Of a stretch of 64,000 nucleotides of DNA, positions 33,364 to 41,618 are shown in pieces. This DNA is from Cellulosimicrobium cellulans (lineage in GTDB: Bacteria; Actinomycetota; Actinomycetes; Actinomycetales; Cellulomonadaceae), in contig NZ_VEGH01000005.1 in NCBI RefSeq assembly GCF_007679345.1, positions 62,001 to 126,000 on the forward strand. The letters run 5' to 3'. A program made the translations under genes and the position numbers. The notes beneath the pieces are model-generated. The model was given only the letters and a program-made list of their open reading frames with translations. It was not told the origin of the DNA and searched no databases. Every line of letters begins with the position of its first letter. Position 1 is the first letter of the stretch.

Positions 33364-34545
33364 ATGGAGCACACCTGGCGCTGGTTCGGCGACCGCGACC
33401 CGATCACGCTGGCGCAGGTCCGCCAGACCGGCGCGACCGGCGTGGTCACCGCGCTGCACGACATCCCGAACGGCGAGGTGTGGCCCGTCGAGGCCATCGA
33501 GGCCCGCCGCGAGCAGATCGAGGCCGCGGGCCTGGTGTGGTCGGTCGTCGAGAGCGTCCCGGTGCACGAGGACGTCAAGCGCGGCGGCCCGCTGCGGGAC
33601 CGCGCGGTCGCGGCGTACCAGCAGACGATCCGCAACCTCGCCGCCTGCGGGATCGATCTGGTCTGCTACAACTTCATGCCCGTCCTGGACTGGTCGCGCA
33701 CCGACCTCGGGTACCCGCTCGAGGACGGGACGTGGGCGCTGCGGTTCGACGCGGACCAGCTCGCCGCGTTCGACCTGTTCCTGCTCCGGCGCCCCGGCGC
33801 GGCCGCCGAGTACGACGCGGAGCAGACCGCCCGGGCGCGCGCCGCGCTGGACGCGATGGACGAGGCGGCGCGGGAGCGGCTGGTCGACACGATCCTGCTC
33901 GGGCTGCCGGGGTCGGAGGAGCGGTACACGCTCGACGAGTTCCGCGACGCCCTCGCGACCTACGACGACGTGGACGCCCATGCGCTCCGCGCCAACCTGT
34001 CGTCGTTCCTGCGCGAGGTCGTGCCGGTGGCCGAGGAGGTCGGCCTGCGGCTCGCGATCCACCCGGACGACCCCCCGCGCCCGCTGTTCGGGCTGCCGCG
34101 GGTCGTGTCCACCGCGGACGACGCGCAGCACCTGCTCGACGCGGCGCCCTCCCCCGCCAACGGGCTGACGATGTGCATCGGCTCGTACGGGTCGCGCGCG
34201 GACAACGACGTGGTCGCGATGACCCGGCGGTTCGCCGAGCGGATCTACTTCGCGCACCTGCGGTCGGTGCGTCTCCAGGACGGCGGCCGGAGCTTCTACG
34301 AGGCCCCGCACATCGCCGGCGACGCGGACATGGTCGCGGTGATCGCGGCGCTCGTCGCGGAGGAGCGCCGGCGCGAGCGCGAGGGCGGGCCGCGGCTGCC
34401 GATGCGGCCGGACCACGGGCAGCGGATGCTCGACGACCAGTTCCGGGAGACCTACCCGGGCTACTCGCTGATCGGCCGGCTCAAGGGGCTGGCGGAGCTG
34501 CGCGGGGTCGAGCAGGCGGTCCGGGCGCTGGTCCCGGCGGCGTAG
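33364..34545 (+). CDS. uxuA: Mannonate dehydratase
   Basis: 393 aa from ATG, after GGGAGGGACG. Starts MEHTWRWFGDRDPITL and has LHDIPNGEVWPVEAIEARR, NLAACGIDLVCYNFMPVLDW, LRLAIHPDDPPRPLFGLPR and GLTMCIGSYGSRADNDV, then IYFAHLRSV; these His/Cys/Asp segments form the metal site of UxuA. The enzyme removes water from D-mannonate to give 2-keto-3-deoxygluconate. It is the third step of glucuronate breakdown; the isomerase and reductase for the earlier steps are encoded at 35726-38577. Confidence 0.93.
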   Translation: MEHTWRWFGDRDPITLAQVRQTGATGVVTALHDIPNGEVWPVEAIEARREQIEAAGLVWSVVESVPVHEDVKRGGPLRDRAVAAYQQTIRNLAACGIDLVCYNFMPVLDWSRTDLGYPLEDGTWALRFDADQLAAFDLFLLRRPGAAAEYDAEQTARARAALDAMDEAARERLVDTILLGLPGSEERYTLDEFRDALATYDDVDAHALRANLSSFLREVVPVAEEVGLRLAIHPDDPPRPLFGLPRVVSTADDAQHLLDAAPSPANGLTMCIGSYGSRADNDVVAMTRRFAERIYFAHLRSVRLQDGGRSFYEAPHIAGDADMVAVIAALVAEERRREREGGPRLPMRPDHGQRMLDDQFRETYPGYSLIGRLKGLAELRGVEQAVRALVPAA

Positions 34546-34553
34546 CCGCACCC

Positions 34554-34559
34554 TACGAT
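34554..34559 (+). promoter_or_regulatory. -10 element for leaderless LacI gene
   Basis: TACGAT six bases before the ATG, placing the transcript start at the first codon. No Shine-Dalgarno sequence fits in the 20-bp gap after uxuA. Confidence 0.5.
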
Positions 34560-34565
34560 CGCGGC

Positions 34566-35597
34566 ATGGTGGAGGCCGACGGGGGCAGCGAGCCGCGGGC
34601 GACCCGCGCGCCGACGATCTACGACGTCGCGCAGGCGGCCGGGGTCGCGGCCTCGACGGTGTCCCGGACGTTCGCGCGGCCGGGCCGGGTCAACTCCCAG
34701 ACGGCGGAGCGGGTGCGCGCCGCCGCCGCGGCGATCGGCTACCGCGCGAACCCGGTCGCGCAGGCGCTGTCGACCGCCCGGACCCGGATGATCGCGGTCC
34801 TGGTGTCCGACCTGGCCAACCCCATCTACGCCGAGCTGCTGCGCGGCGCGCAGGTCGCGGCGTCGGCCGCCGGGTACGGCGTGCTGGTCGAGGACACCCG
34901 GGAGGACGCGGCGATCGAGCGGGAGACCGCGGAGCGCATCCTGCCGATGGTCGAGGGCGTGCTGCTCACGTCGTCGCGGATGTCGGACGCGGCGATCCGC
35001 GGCGTCGCCAAGCAGCGGCCGCTGGTCGTGATGAACCGCGGGCTCGCCGACGTCCCGTGCGTCGTCGCGGACGAGCAGCGCGGCGCGCGCCGCGCGGTCG
35101 AGCACCTCGGCGAGGCCGGGCACCGCGACCTCGTCTACGTCGCCGGCCCCGACGCGTCCTGGCCGAACGGCGCGCGGTGGCGGGCGTTCAGCGACGCGTG
35201 CCAGGAGCTGGACATCACCGGCCGGCGGATCGGGCCGTTCGAGCCGACGTTCGCGGGCGGGTTCGAGGCGGCGCTGGCGCTCGGCGGCTCCCGGGCGTCC
35301 GGGGTGCTGGTGTTCAACGCGCTCATGGCGGTCGGGGTGATCCGCGGGCTGCAGCAGGCCGGGCTGCGGGTGCCGGAGGACGTGAGCGTGGTCGGGTTCG
35401 ACGACGTGCTGATCGGGCAGATCGTCTCGCCCGCGCTGACCACGGTGTCGTCGCCGCTGCAGGCGATGGGCGCCACCGGGCTGCGGAACCTGCTGGCGCT
35501 GGTGAACGGCGCGCGGTCCCGCGGGGAGCCCGTCGTGGTGCCCGCGCGGCTGGTGGTGCGGGAGTCGTCGGGGGCCGTGGCGGCGCGCGCCGGCTGA
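34566..35597 (+). CDS. LacI-family regulator of glucuronate genes
   Basis: 343 aa from ATG. The HTH starts at residue ~17: TIYDVAQAAGVAASTVSRTF, with hinge helix ANPVAQALS. The effector domain shows MIAVLVSDLANPIYAELLRG, GVLVFNALMAVGVIRGL and the closing VPEDVSVVGFDDVLIGQIVSP. It sits between uxuA and uxaC, each preceded by a shared palindrome-containing element, so it probably represses both until a uronate or its derivative binds. A leaderless promoter lies just upstream. Confidence 0.9.
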   Translation: MVEADGGSEPRATRAPTIYDVAQAAGVAASTVSRTFARPGRVNSQTAERVRAAAAAIGYRANPVAQALSTARTRMIAVLVSDLANPIYAELLRGAQVAASAAGYGVLVEDTREDAAIERETAERILPMVEGVLLTSSRMSDAAIRGVAKQRPLVVMNRGLADVPCVVADEQRGARRAVEHLGEAGHRDLVYVAGPDASWPNGARWRAFSDACQELDITGRRIGPFEPTFAGGFEAALALGGSRASGVLVFNALMAVGVIRGLQQAGLRVPEDVSVVGFDDVLIGQIVSPALTTVSSPLQAMGATGLRNLLALVNGARSRGEPVVVPARLVVRESSGAVAARAG

Positions 35598-35671
35598 CGC
35601 CGCCTGCCCGGCGGAGCGGTCGCCGCGGGCGTCGTCGGGCTCCCACCGCGGGGTCGCCGCCCGGCGCCGGG

Positions 35672-35694
35672 GCAACTCGTGGCAACCGCTTGCA
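35672..35694 (+). promoter_or_regulatory. LacI-type operator before the uronate isomerase gene
   Basis: Pattern GCAACT-NN-TGGCAACCG-N-TTGC as before uxuA; here the palindrome is GGCAACCGCTTGCA, one mismatch in the core and one at the end. It ends 31 bp before the ATG, a position that would block transcription. Confidence 0.6.
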
Positions 35695-35725
35695 GCCCCG
35701 CACCGCCGCCTCGAACCATGGCCGC

Positions 35726-37162
35726 ATGACAGCGCTGTCGACCCCCGTCGCCCCACCCCGGCTCGCGCCGCACCCCGACCGGCTGCTGCCCGCCGACCCG
35801 GCGACGCGGTCGGTCGCCCGGGAGCTGTACGCGGCGGTGCGGGACCTGCCGATCGTGTCCCCGCACGGGCACGTGCCGGCCCGGTGGCTGGCCGAGGACA
35901 CCCCGTTCCCCGACCCGACCGAGCTGCTCATCACGCCCGACCACTACCTGACCCGCCTGCTGCACGCGCGCGGCGTGCCGCTCGAGGACCTCGGCGTCGG
36001 GGTGACCGACCCGACGCCCGCGCAGTCGCGGGCGGCGTTCCGGCTGCTGTGCCGGCACTGGCCGACGTTCCGCGGCACGCCGGTGAAGCTCTGGCTGGAG
36101 CAGGTGCTGGTCGAGGTGCTCGGCGTCGACCTGGTCCCCGCCGAGGCCACCGCCGACGACCTGTACGACGCGATCGCCGCCCGCGTCGCCGAGCCGCGCT
36201 TCCGGCCCCGGGCGCTGTACGACCGGTTCGGGCTCGACGTGCTCGCCACGACCGACGACCCCTGCGACGACCTCGCGCACCACGCCGCGCTGCGCGCCGA
36301 CCCGACGTGGCACGGCCGGGTCGTGCCGACGTTCCGCCCCGACCGGTACCTGGAGGCCGGCGTCCCGGGCTGGGCCGACCGCGTCGACGCGCTGGGCGAG
36401 GTCGCCGGGACGGACACCGGCACGCTCGCGGGCTGGGTCGACGCGATGCGGCGCCGGCGGGAGCACTTCGCGGCGCACGGCGCGGTGTCGTCCGACCACG
36501 GCCACCGGGATGCGGCGATGGCCCCCCTCGACCCGGCCGACGGCGAGCGGCTGTACGCCGTGGCCCGGGCCGGGACCGCGACGCCCGCGGAGGCCGAGGC
36601 GCTGCGCCGGGGCCTGCTGTTCGAGATGGCGCGGATGTCGAGCGAGGACGGCCTCGTGATGACGCTGCACCCGGGCGTCCGCCGCGACCACCACCTGCCG
36701 TCCCGCGAGCGCCTCGGCACCGACATCGGCGCCGACATCCCCGTGACGGTCGAGTTCACCGAGGCGCTGCGCCCGGTGCTGCACGCCTTCGGCACGCACC
36801 CGCGGTTCCGGCTGGTCGTGTTCACCATCGACGAGACGACGTTCTCCCGCGAGCTCGCGCCGCTGGCCGGGTTCTACCCGTCGCTCTACGTCGGGGCGCC
36901 GTGGTGGTTCCTCGACGCGCCCGACGCGATGGAGCGGTACCGGGCGGCCGTCACCGAGACCGCCGGGTTCGCCAAGACCTCCGGGTTCGTCGACGACACC
37001 CGCGCGTACCTGTCCATCCCCGCCCGGCACGACGCGAGCCGGCGCGCGGACGCCGCGTACCTGGCCCGGCTCGTCGCCGACCACCGGCTGACCCTCGACG
37101 AGGCGCACGAGACCGCCGTCGACCTCGTCACCACCATCCCGAGAGAGGCGTTCCGGCTGTGA
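35726..37162 (+). CDS. uxaC: Glucuronate (uronate) isomerase
   Basis: 478 aa from ATG, the usual family length. LPIVSPHGHVPARWLAED carries the metal-binding H-x-H. Other family blocks are LLITPDHYLTRLLHARGV, LCRHWPTFRGTPVKLWLEQ, DVLATTDDPCDDLAHHAAL, MTLHPGVRRDHH and SLYVGAPWWFLDAPDAMERY. It converts D-glucuronate to D-fructuronate (and galacturonate to tagaturonate). The stop overlaps the GTG of the next gene, so isomerase and reductase are made together. It would process glucuronate released by the GH67 enzyme encoded downstream. Confidence 0.93.
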   Translation: MTALSTPVAPPRLAPHPDRLLPADPATRSVARELYAAVRDLPIVSPHGHVPARWLAEDTPFPDPTELLITPDHYLTRLLHARGVPLEDLGVGVTDPTPAQSRAAFRLLCRHWPTFRGTPVKLWLEQVLVEVLGVDLVPAEATADDLYDAIAARVAEPRFRPRALYDRFGLDVLATTDDPCDDLAHHAALRADPTWHGRVVPTFRPDRYLEAGVPGWADRVDALGEVAGTDTGTLAGWVDAMRRRREHFAAHGAVSSDHGHRDAAMAPLDPADGERLYAVARAGTATPAEAEALRRGLLFEMARMSSEDGLVMTLHPGVRRDHHLPSRERLGTDIGADIPVTVEFTEALRPVLHAFGTHPRFRLVVFTIDETTFSRELAPLAGFYPSLYVGAPWWFLDAPDAMERYRAAVTETAGFAKTSGFVDDTRAYLSIPARHDASRRADAAYLARLVADHRLTLDEAHETAVDLVTTIPREAFRL

Positions 37163-38577
37163 TCACCCTCCCCGAGCACCGCCTGACCACCCCCACGGGC
37201 CTGCGGCTGTCCCGCGCCGCCGGCCACGGCCGCCCCGCCGCGCCCGTGCGCGTCGTGCACCTGGGGCTGGGCGGCTTCTTCCGCGCCCACCAGGCCTGGT
37301 ACACCGACAACGCCCCCGACGCCGCGGGCTGGGGCATCGCCGCCTTCACCGGGCGCTCCCGCACGCTGGCGGAGGCGCTGGCCCCGCAGGACGGGCTGTA
37401 CACGCTGGTCACCCGGGCCGCCGACGGCGAGCGGTTCCGCGTCGTGTCGAGCGTGTCGGCCGCGCACGGCGGCGACGAGCACGACGCCTGGCTGGGCTAC
37501 TGGGCGGACCGCGCCGTCGCGGTCGCGACGTTCACCGTCACCGAGGCGGGCTACGTGCGGACCGCGTCCGGCGCGCTCGACACCGACCGCGGCGACGTGC
37601 GGGCCGACGTGGCCGCGCTGCGCGCCGACCGACACGGGCCGGTGCGGACGGTCCCGGGCCGGGTGGTCGCGGGCCTGCGGCTGCGGCGGGCGACCGGGGC
37701 GGGGCCGATGACGCTGCTGCCCTGCGACAACCTGCCCGAGAACGGCGCCGCGCTGCGCCGGGTGGTGCTGGAGCTCGCCGACCTCGTGGACCCGGCGCTC
37801 GCCGAGTGGGTCGGGGAGCACGTCGCGTTCGGCACCACGATGGTCGACCGGATCACGCCCGCCACGACCGACGCCGGGCGTGAGGCCGTCCGCGCCGCGA
37901 CCGGGCTCGCCGACGCCGCGCCCGTCGTGACCGAGCCGTTCTCCGAGTGGGTCGTCGCCGGGGAGTTCCCCGCCGGGCGGCCGGCCTGGGACGACGCGGG
38001 CGCGCAGCTCGTGGAGGACGTGCTGCCGTTCGAGCAGCGCAAGCTCTGGCTGCTCAACGGCGCCCACTCGCTGCTGGCCTACGCGGGCGGCGCGCTCGGC
38101 TACCGGACCGTGGCGGACGCGATCGCCGACCGCCGGCTGCGCGGCTGGGTCGAGACGTGGTGGGACGAGGCCGCGCGCCACCTGGACCTGCCCGCCGACG
38201 AGGTCACCGCGTACCGGCGCGCGCTGCTCGACCGGTTCGGCAACCCGCGGATCGAGCACCTGCTGGCGCAGATCGCCGCGGACGGCTCGGAGAAGCTGCC
38301 CGTCCGGGTAGCGCCGGTGCTGGTCGCCGAGTGCCGCGCGGGTCGGGTCCCGGCCGGCGCCGCGACGACGGTCGCGGCCTGGGCGCTGCACCTGCGCGGG
38401 CAGGGCGGCGCGGTCGCGGAGGCGCGCCCGGAGCGGGTGGCGGGCCTGGCGGACGGCGACCTCGCGACGTCCGTGCGCGCGGTCCTGGATCGCCTGGACC
38501 CGGGCTTGGGCGCGCACGAGCCCCTGGTCGCGGCGGTCCTGGACCGGGCCCGCGCCCTGGAGTTCCTGGCCGCCTGA
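37159..38577 (+). CDS. Fructuronate reductase (mannitol dehydrogenase family)
   Basis: 472 aa from GTG (overlap with uxaC). The N-terminal Rossmann motif is VVHLGLGGFFRAHQAWYT and the catalytic region FEQRKLWLLNGAHSLLAYAG contains the family Lys and Asn-x-x-His. PMTLLPCDNLPENG and the DRITPAT segment are also diagnostic. The NAD(H)-dependent enzyme reduces D-fructuronate to D-mannonate (UxuB role), possibly also tagaturonate to altronate. With uxaC and uxuA the three steps from glucuronate to KDG are complete. Symbol uxuB or uxaB is not resolved. Confidence 0.88.
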   Translation: MITLPEHRLTTPTGLRLSRAAGHGRPAAPVRVVHLGLGGFFRAHQAWYTDNAPDAAGWGIAAFTGRSRTLAEALAPQDGLYTLVTRAADGERFRVVSSVSAAHGGDEHDAWLGYWADRAVAVATFTVTEAGYVRTASGALDTDRGDVRADVAALRADRHGPVRTVPGRVVAGLRLRRATGAGPMTLLPCDNLPENGAALRRVVLELADLVDPALAEWVGEHVAFGTTMVDRITPATTDAGREAVRAATGLADAAPVVTEPFSEWVVAGEFPAGRPAWDDAGAQLVEDVLPFEQRKLWLLNGAHSLLAYAGGALGYRTVADAIADRRLRGWVETWWDEAARHLDLPADEVTAYRRALLDRFGNPRIEHLLAQIAADGSEKLPVRVAPVLVAECRAGRVPAGAATTVAAWALHLRGQGGAVAEARPERVAGLADGDLATSVRAVLDRLDPGLGAHEPLVAAVLDRARALEFLAA

Positions 38578-38625
38578 GACGGCGAGGCGCCGCCCCGCCG
38601 CGCCGCTCGCGCACTCCGGCGCCCC

Positions 38626-38659
38626 CTCGCGCGCTCACGCTCCTCGCGCGCTCACGCTC
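38626..38659. repeat. Tandem 17-bp direct repeat
   Basis: Two exact copies of CTCGCGCGCTCACGCTC, directly adjacent, in the convergent gap between the reductase and GH42 genes. Confidence 0.6.
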
Positions 38660-38662
38660 CTC

Positions 38663-38726
38663 GCCGAGACTGCATCTCGCGTCTGTGGGCGCACGCCATC
38701 GCACAGTCACCTTCTGCAGTCTCGGC
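38663..38726. repeat. Intergenic inverted-repeat element
   Basis: GCCGAGACTGCA (38663-38674) and its exact complement (38715-38726) enclose 40 bp of AT-richer sequence, CTGTGGGCGCACGCCATCGC among it. The 64-bp unit lies between convergent genes. It looks like a REP/MITE-like dispersed element more than a normal terminator because there is a large loop and no T-run. Copy number elsewhere cannot be seen here. Confidence 0.5.
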
Positions 38727-38764
38727 GGAAGGGGGCACGGGAGCGGGGGCGGCGGGAGGCGGCG

Positions 38765-40930
38765 TCAGCGCCGGCGGAGGACGACGACGTCCGCCGGGGC
38801 GAGCGTGACGCGGTCGCCGGCGGTCCAGCGCCGGTCCGTGAGGAGGTCCGTGCCGTCGGCGTGGGCCTCGACCGTGACGGGCTCCGTGCCGTGGTGCAAC
38901 AGGAGGTCGACGCGGTCGCCCGTCGTCGCGACCCGGGTCGTGAGCTCCAGGCCCGGGACGTCGGCGTAGGGGCCGAGCAGGTCGTGCCGGGCGAGCGCGG
39001 TGCGGACGACGTGGGCCAGACCCTCCTGGGCGAGCTCGGTGCCGAGGTACCAGACGTGGCCCTCGGCGGGCGCTCTCCCGGCCCCGGCCGCGTCGTCGCC
39101 GGCCGCCCGACCCGACGCCACCGGCACCCGGTTCCGGGTCACCGCGGGCTCGCCCGCGTAGAAGTCGGCGCCGTACCGGGCCATGACCTCGGCGCCCTCG
39201 GGGACGAGGACCTCGAAGACCATCCGCCCGTCGACGACCGGCCCGTCCGCGCCGTCCCCGCCGGAGCCACCGACCCCGCCCGCGAACCGCACCGGGTTCA
39301 CCACCGACGGCTCCGCCGCGTCCGTCTCCGCGACCCGCACCCCCGCGAGCCCCGCCAGCGGCCCGGGGACGTCGGCGAGGAACCGCCGGTCGTCCTCGTC
39401 GACCCGCCCGGACAGGTACCCAGTCAGCACGGTCCCGCCGCGCGCGGCGACCGCGGCGAGCCGCGACGCCAGGTCGCCCTTGACCAGGTGCAGCAGCGGC
39501 GCGGCCACCACGTCGTACCCCGACAGGTCGGCGGTCACCGGGACGACGTCCACCTGCGCGCCCGCGTCCCAGAACGCCCGACCCCACTCCAGCAGCGTCG
39601 GCAGGTACTTCACGAGGCGGTTCGGCCCGTCGGCCATCTCGACCGCCCACCACGAGTCCCAGTCGACCAGCAGCGCCGTGCGCGCGGGCGTCCGGGCGCC
39701 GAGCAGCGTGTCCCCCAGCCGCTCCAGCTCGGCCCCCAGCCCCGCGACCTCCCGGAACGCCCGGGTGTCGAGCCGGCCGGAGTGGTCGAGCACGGCCCCG
39801 TGGGTCATCTCGCAGGCACCCCGGGACGCCCGCATCTGGAAGAACAGCACCGAGTCGGCGCCGTGCGCGACGGCCTGCCAGGACCACAGCCGCATGATCC
39901 CCGGCCGGCGGACCGGGTTGACGTCCCGGGACGCGGTGACCGTCGGGGTCTGCTCCATCAGCCAGAACGGCGCGCCGTCCTTGAGCCCGCGCATGAGGTC
40001 GTGGGTCAGGGCGGTGCGCCAGGGCTCGTCGGAGCGCGGCGGGTAGTTGTCCCAGGACGCGAAGTCGAGGTGCGGGGCCCAGCGGTGGTAGTCGAGCGGC
40101 TGGAAGAACCCCATGAAGTTGGTCGTCACCGGCAGGTCCGAGTGCGCGCGGATCGCGGCCTTCTCCTCGGCGAACTGGCGGATCGCGTTGTCGGTGCTGA
40201 ACCGGTAGTAGTCGAGCGTGATGCCCTGGAACGCCGTGTACCCGCGCCCCTTCCAGTGCTCCGTGAGCGCGCTGGGCGGCTCGATCTCGTCCCAGTCGGT
40301 GAACCGGTGCGACCAGAAGGTGGCGTTCCACGCCTCGTTCAGCGCGTCCAGCGTGCCGTACCGGGCGCGGAGCCAGAGCCGGAACTCGGCGGCGCACAGG
40401 TCGCAGTAGCAGGTGCCGCCGTCGCCGCCGTACTCGTTGCCGACGTGCCAGGCGATCACGGCGGGGTGGTCGGCGTACCGCTCGGCGACCCGGCCCGCGA
40501 TGCCCGCGGCGAGGCGCCGGAACGCCGGGGACGACCAGCACGCGTTGTGCCGCTGGCCGTACCGGTGCTTGCGCCCCTCGAAGTCGACGCGCGTCACCTC
40601 CGGGTACGCCCGCGCGATCCACGGGGACAGCGCGCCGGTGCCGGTCGCGAGGCAGATCTGGCGGCCCTCGTCGGCGGCGCGCTGCACGATCTCGTCGAGC
40701 ACGGTGAAGTCGAACGTGTCCTCGGCGGGCTGGGTCAGCGACCAGCTGAACACTCCGAGGGTCACGGTGGTGATCCGGGCGGCGTCGAACGCGGCGTAGT
40801 CCGCGTCCCAGACGTCCTTGCCCCACTGCTCGGGGTTGTAGTCGCCGCCGTAGGCGATCGACGGGGTGCGCGGCAGCCGCGCCGGGGTCGGTGCGGGCGC
40901 GGGGGTGCGCAGCGGCGTGGCGTCAGACAT
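38765..40930 (-). CDS. GH42 beta-galactosidase
   Basis: 721 aa from ATG. Starts the catalytic domain with IAYGGDYNPEQWGKDVWDAD. The acid/base Glu is in VIAWHVGNEYGG and the nucleophile Glu in APFWLMEQTPTVTA. A Cys cluster CYCDLC following the acid/base matches the Zn site of many GH42 enzymes. A trimerisation domain (LLVDWDSWWAVEMADGP) and a C-terminal beta domain (DLLTDRRWTAGDRVTL) follow. No signal peptide, so it hydrolyses imported oligosaccharide. It could act on beta-galactosides or alpha-L-arabinosides. Its ATG overlaps the DUF624 stop by 8 bp; it is the last gene of the LplABC operon. Confidence 0.92.
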   Translation of the reverse strand: MSDATPLRTPAPAPTPARLPRTPSIAYGGDYNPEQWGKDVWDADYAAFDAARITTVTLGVFSWSLTQPAEDTFDFTVLDEIVQRAADEGRQICLATGTGALSPWIARAYPEVTRVDFEGRKHRYGQRHNACWSSPAFRRLAAGIAGRVAERYADHPAVIAWHVGNEYGGDGGTCYCDLCAAEFRLWLRARYGTLDALNEAWNATFWSHRFTDWDEIEPPSALTEHWKGRGYTAFQGITLDYYRFSTDNAIRQFAEEKAAIRAHSDLPVTTNFMGFFQPLDYHRWAPHLDFASWDNYPPRSDEPWRTALTHDLMRGLKDGAPFWLMEQTPTVTASRDVNPVRRPGIMRLWSWQAVAHGADSVLFFQMRASRGACEMTHGAVLDHSGRLDTRAFREVAGLGAELERLGDTLLGARTPARTALLVDWDSWWAVEMADGPNRLVKYLPTLLEWGRAFWDAGAQVDVVPVTADLSGYDVVAAPLLHLVKGDLASRLAAVAARGGTVLTGYLSGRVDEDDRRFLADVPGPLAGLAGVRVAETDAAEPSVVNPVRFAGGVGGSGGDGADGPVVDGRMVFEVLVPEGAEVMARYGADFYAGEPAVTRNRVPVASGRAAGDDAAGAGRAPAEGHVWYLGTELAQEGLAHVVRTALARHDLLGPYADVPGLELTTRVATTGDRVDLLLHHGTEPVTVEAHADGTDLLTDRRWTAGDRVTLAPADVVVLRRR

Positions 40931-41618
40931 GGACGGTGAACCTCTCGGTGACGTCGGCGACGAGCGGGCGGGCCATGGCGTGCAGCAGCAGCACGCCGGC
41001 CCAGGCGAGCAGGACGGTGACCACGTCGAACGCCAGCACGGTGACCGCGGCGCCGACCAGGAGCAGGCACAGGACGCCCAGGCTGAACCGCCACTGCGGC
41101 ACCACCTCGGCGAGGGCGATCCGCACGGCGTCCCGCAGCCGGAACGCGAACCGCGCCTGCAGCACGGCGAGGTGCCCCCCGACGACGACGAGCAGCGCCG
41201 CGAGCACCAGGCCCGCCGGGCGCAGCGCGGCGCCCCCGGGCACGACCTCGGCGTGCGCGGCGTTCACCGCCAGCACGGCGAGGACGGCCAGCAGCGGCGC
41301 CCACCACGCGAGCGTCCCGAGGGCGTCGCGCCGGTACGCGCGCCAGAACCCGCGCGCGGGCGACAGGTCCGGGTCGACCTCCCAGGCGCGGGCAGCGGCG
41401 ATCCCCGCGACCACCGCGGGCCCGACGGGCAGCAGCGCCGCGGCGAACAGCGGCAGGTTGGCGGCGGACCGGTCGAGCAGCACGACGAGCACGGCGGTCG
41501 GCAGGGTGGTCAGGACGAGCAGCGCCTCGAGGACGAGCACCCGGTAGACGGCGGCGGCCCCGCGGGACAGCGGGCCGCGCCCGACCTCGTCGTCGGTCCA
41601 GGCCCGGGCGGCGCTCAC
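40923..41618 (-). CDS. DUF624 (YesL-type) membrane protein
   Basis: 231 aa from GTG. A short cytoplasmic start (WTDDEVGRGPLSRGAAAVYR) precedes about five TM segments (VLVLEALLVLTTLPTAVLVV first; LLVGAAVTVLAFDVVTVLLAW near the end). DUF624 genes usually lie beside LplABC-type importers of plant oligosaccharides, and this operon repeats that. Its function is not known; a transporter or sensor accessory has been suggested by context. Overlaps both neighbours. Confidence 0.8.
   Translation of the reverse strand: MSAARAWTDDEVGRGPLSRGAAAVYRVLVLEALLVLTTLPTAVLVVLLDRSAANLPLFAAALLPVGPAVVAGIAAARAWEVDPDLSPARGFWRAYRRDALGTLAWWAPLLAVLAVLAVNAAHAEVVPGGAALRPAGLVLAALLVVVGGHLAVLQARFAFRLRDAVRIALAEVVPQWRFSLGVLCLLLVGAAVTVLAFDVVTVLLAWAGVLLLHAMARPLVADVTERFTVHV

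Noticed and set aside
38626..38659. Start of a CRISPR array
   Set aside because: The two 17-bp copies are directly adjacent without spacers, and no cas gene is nearby.
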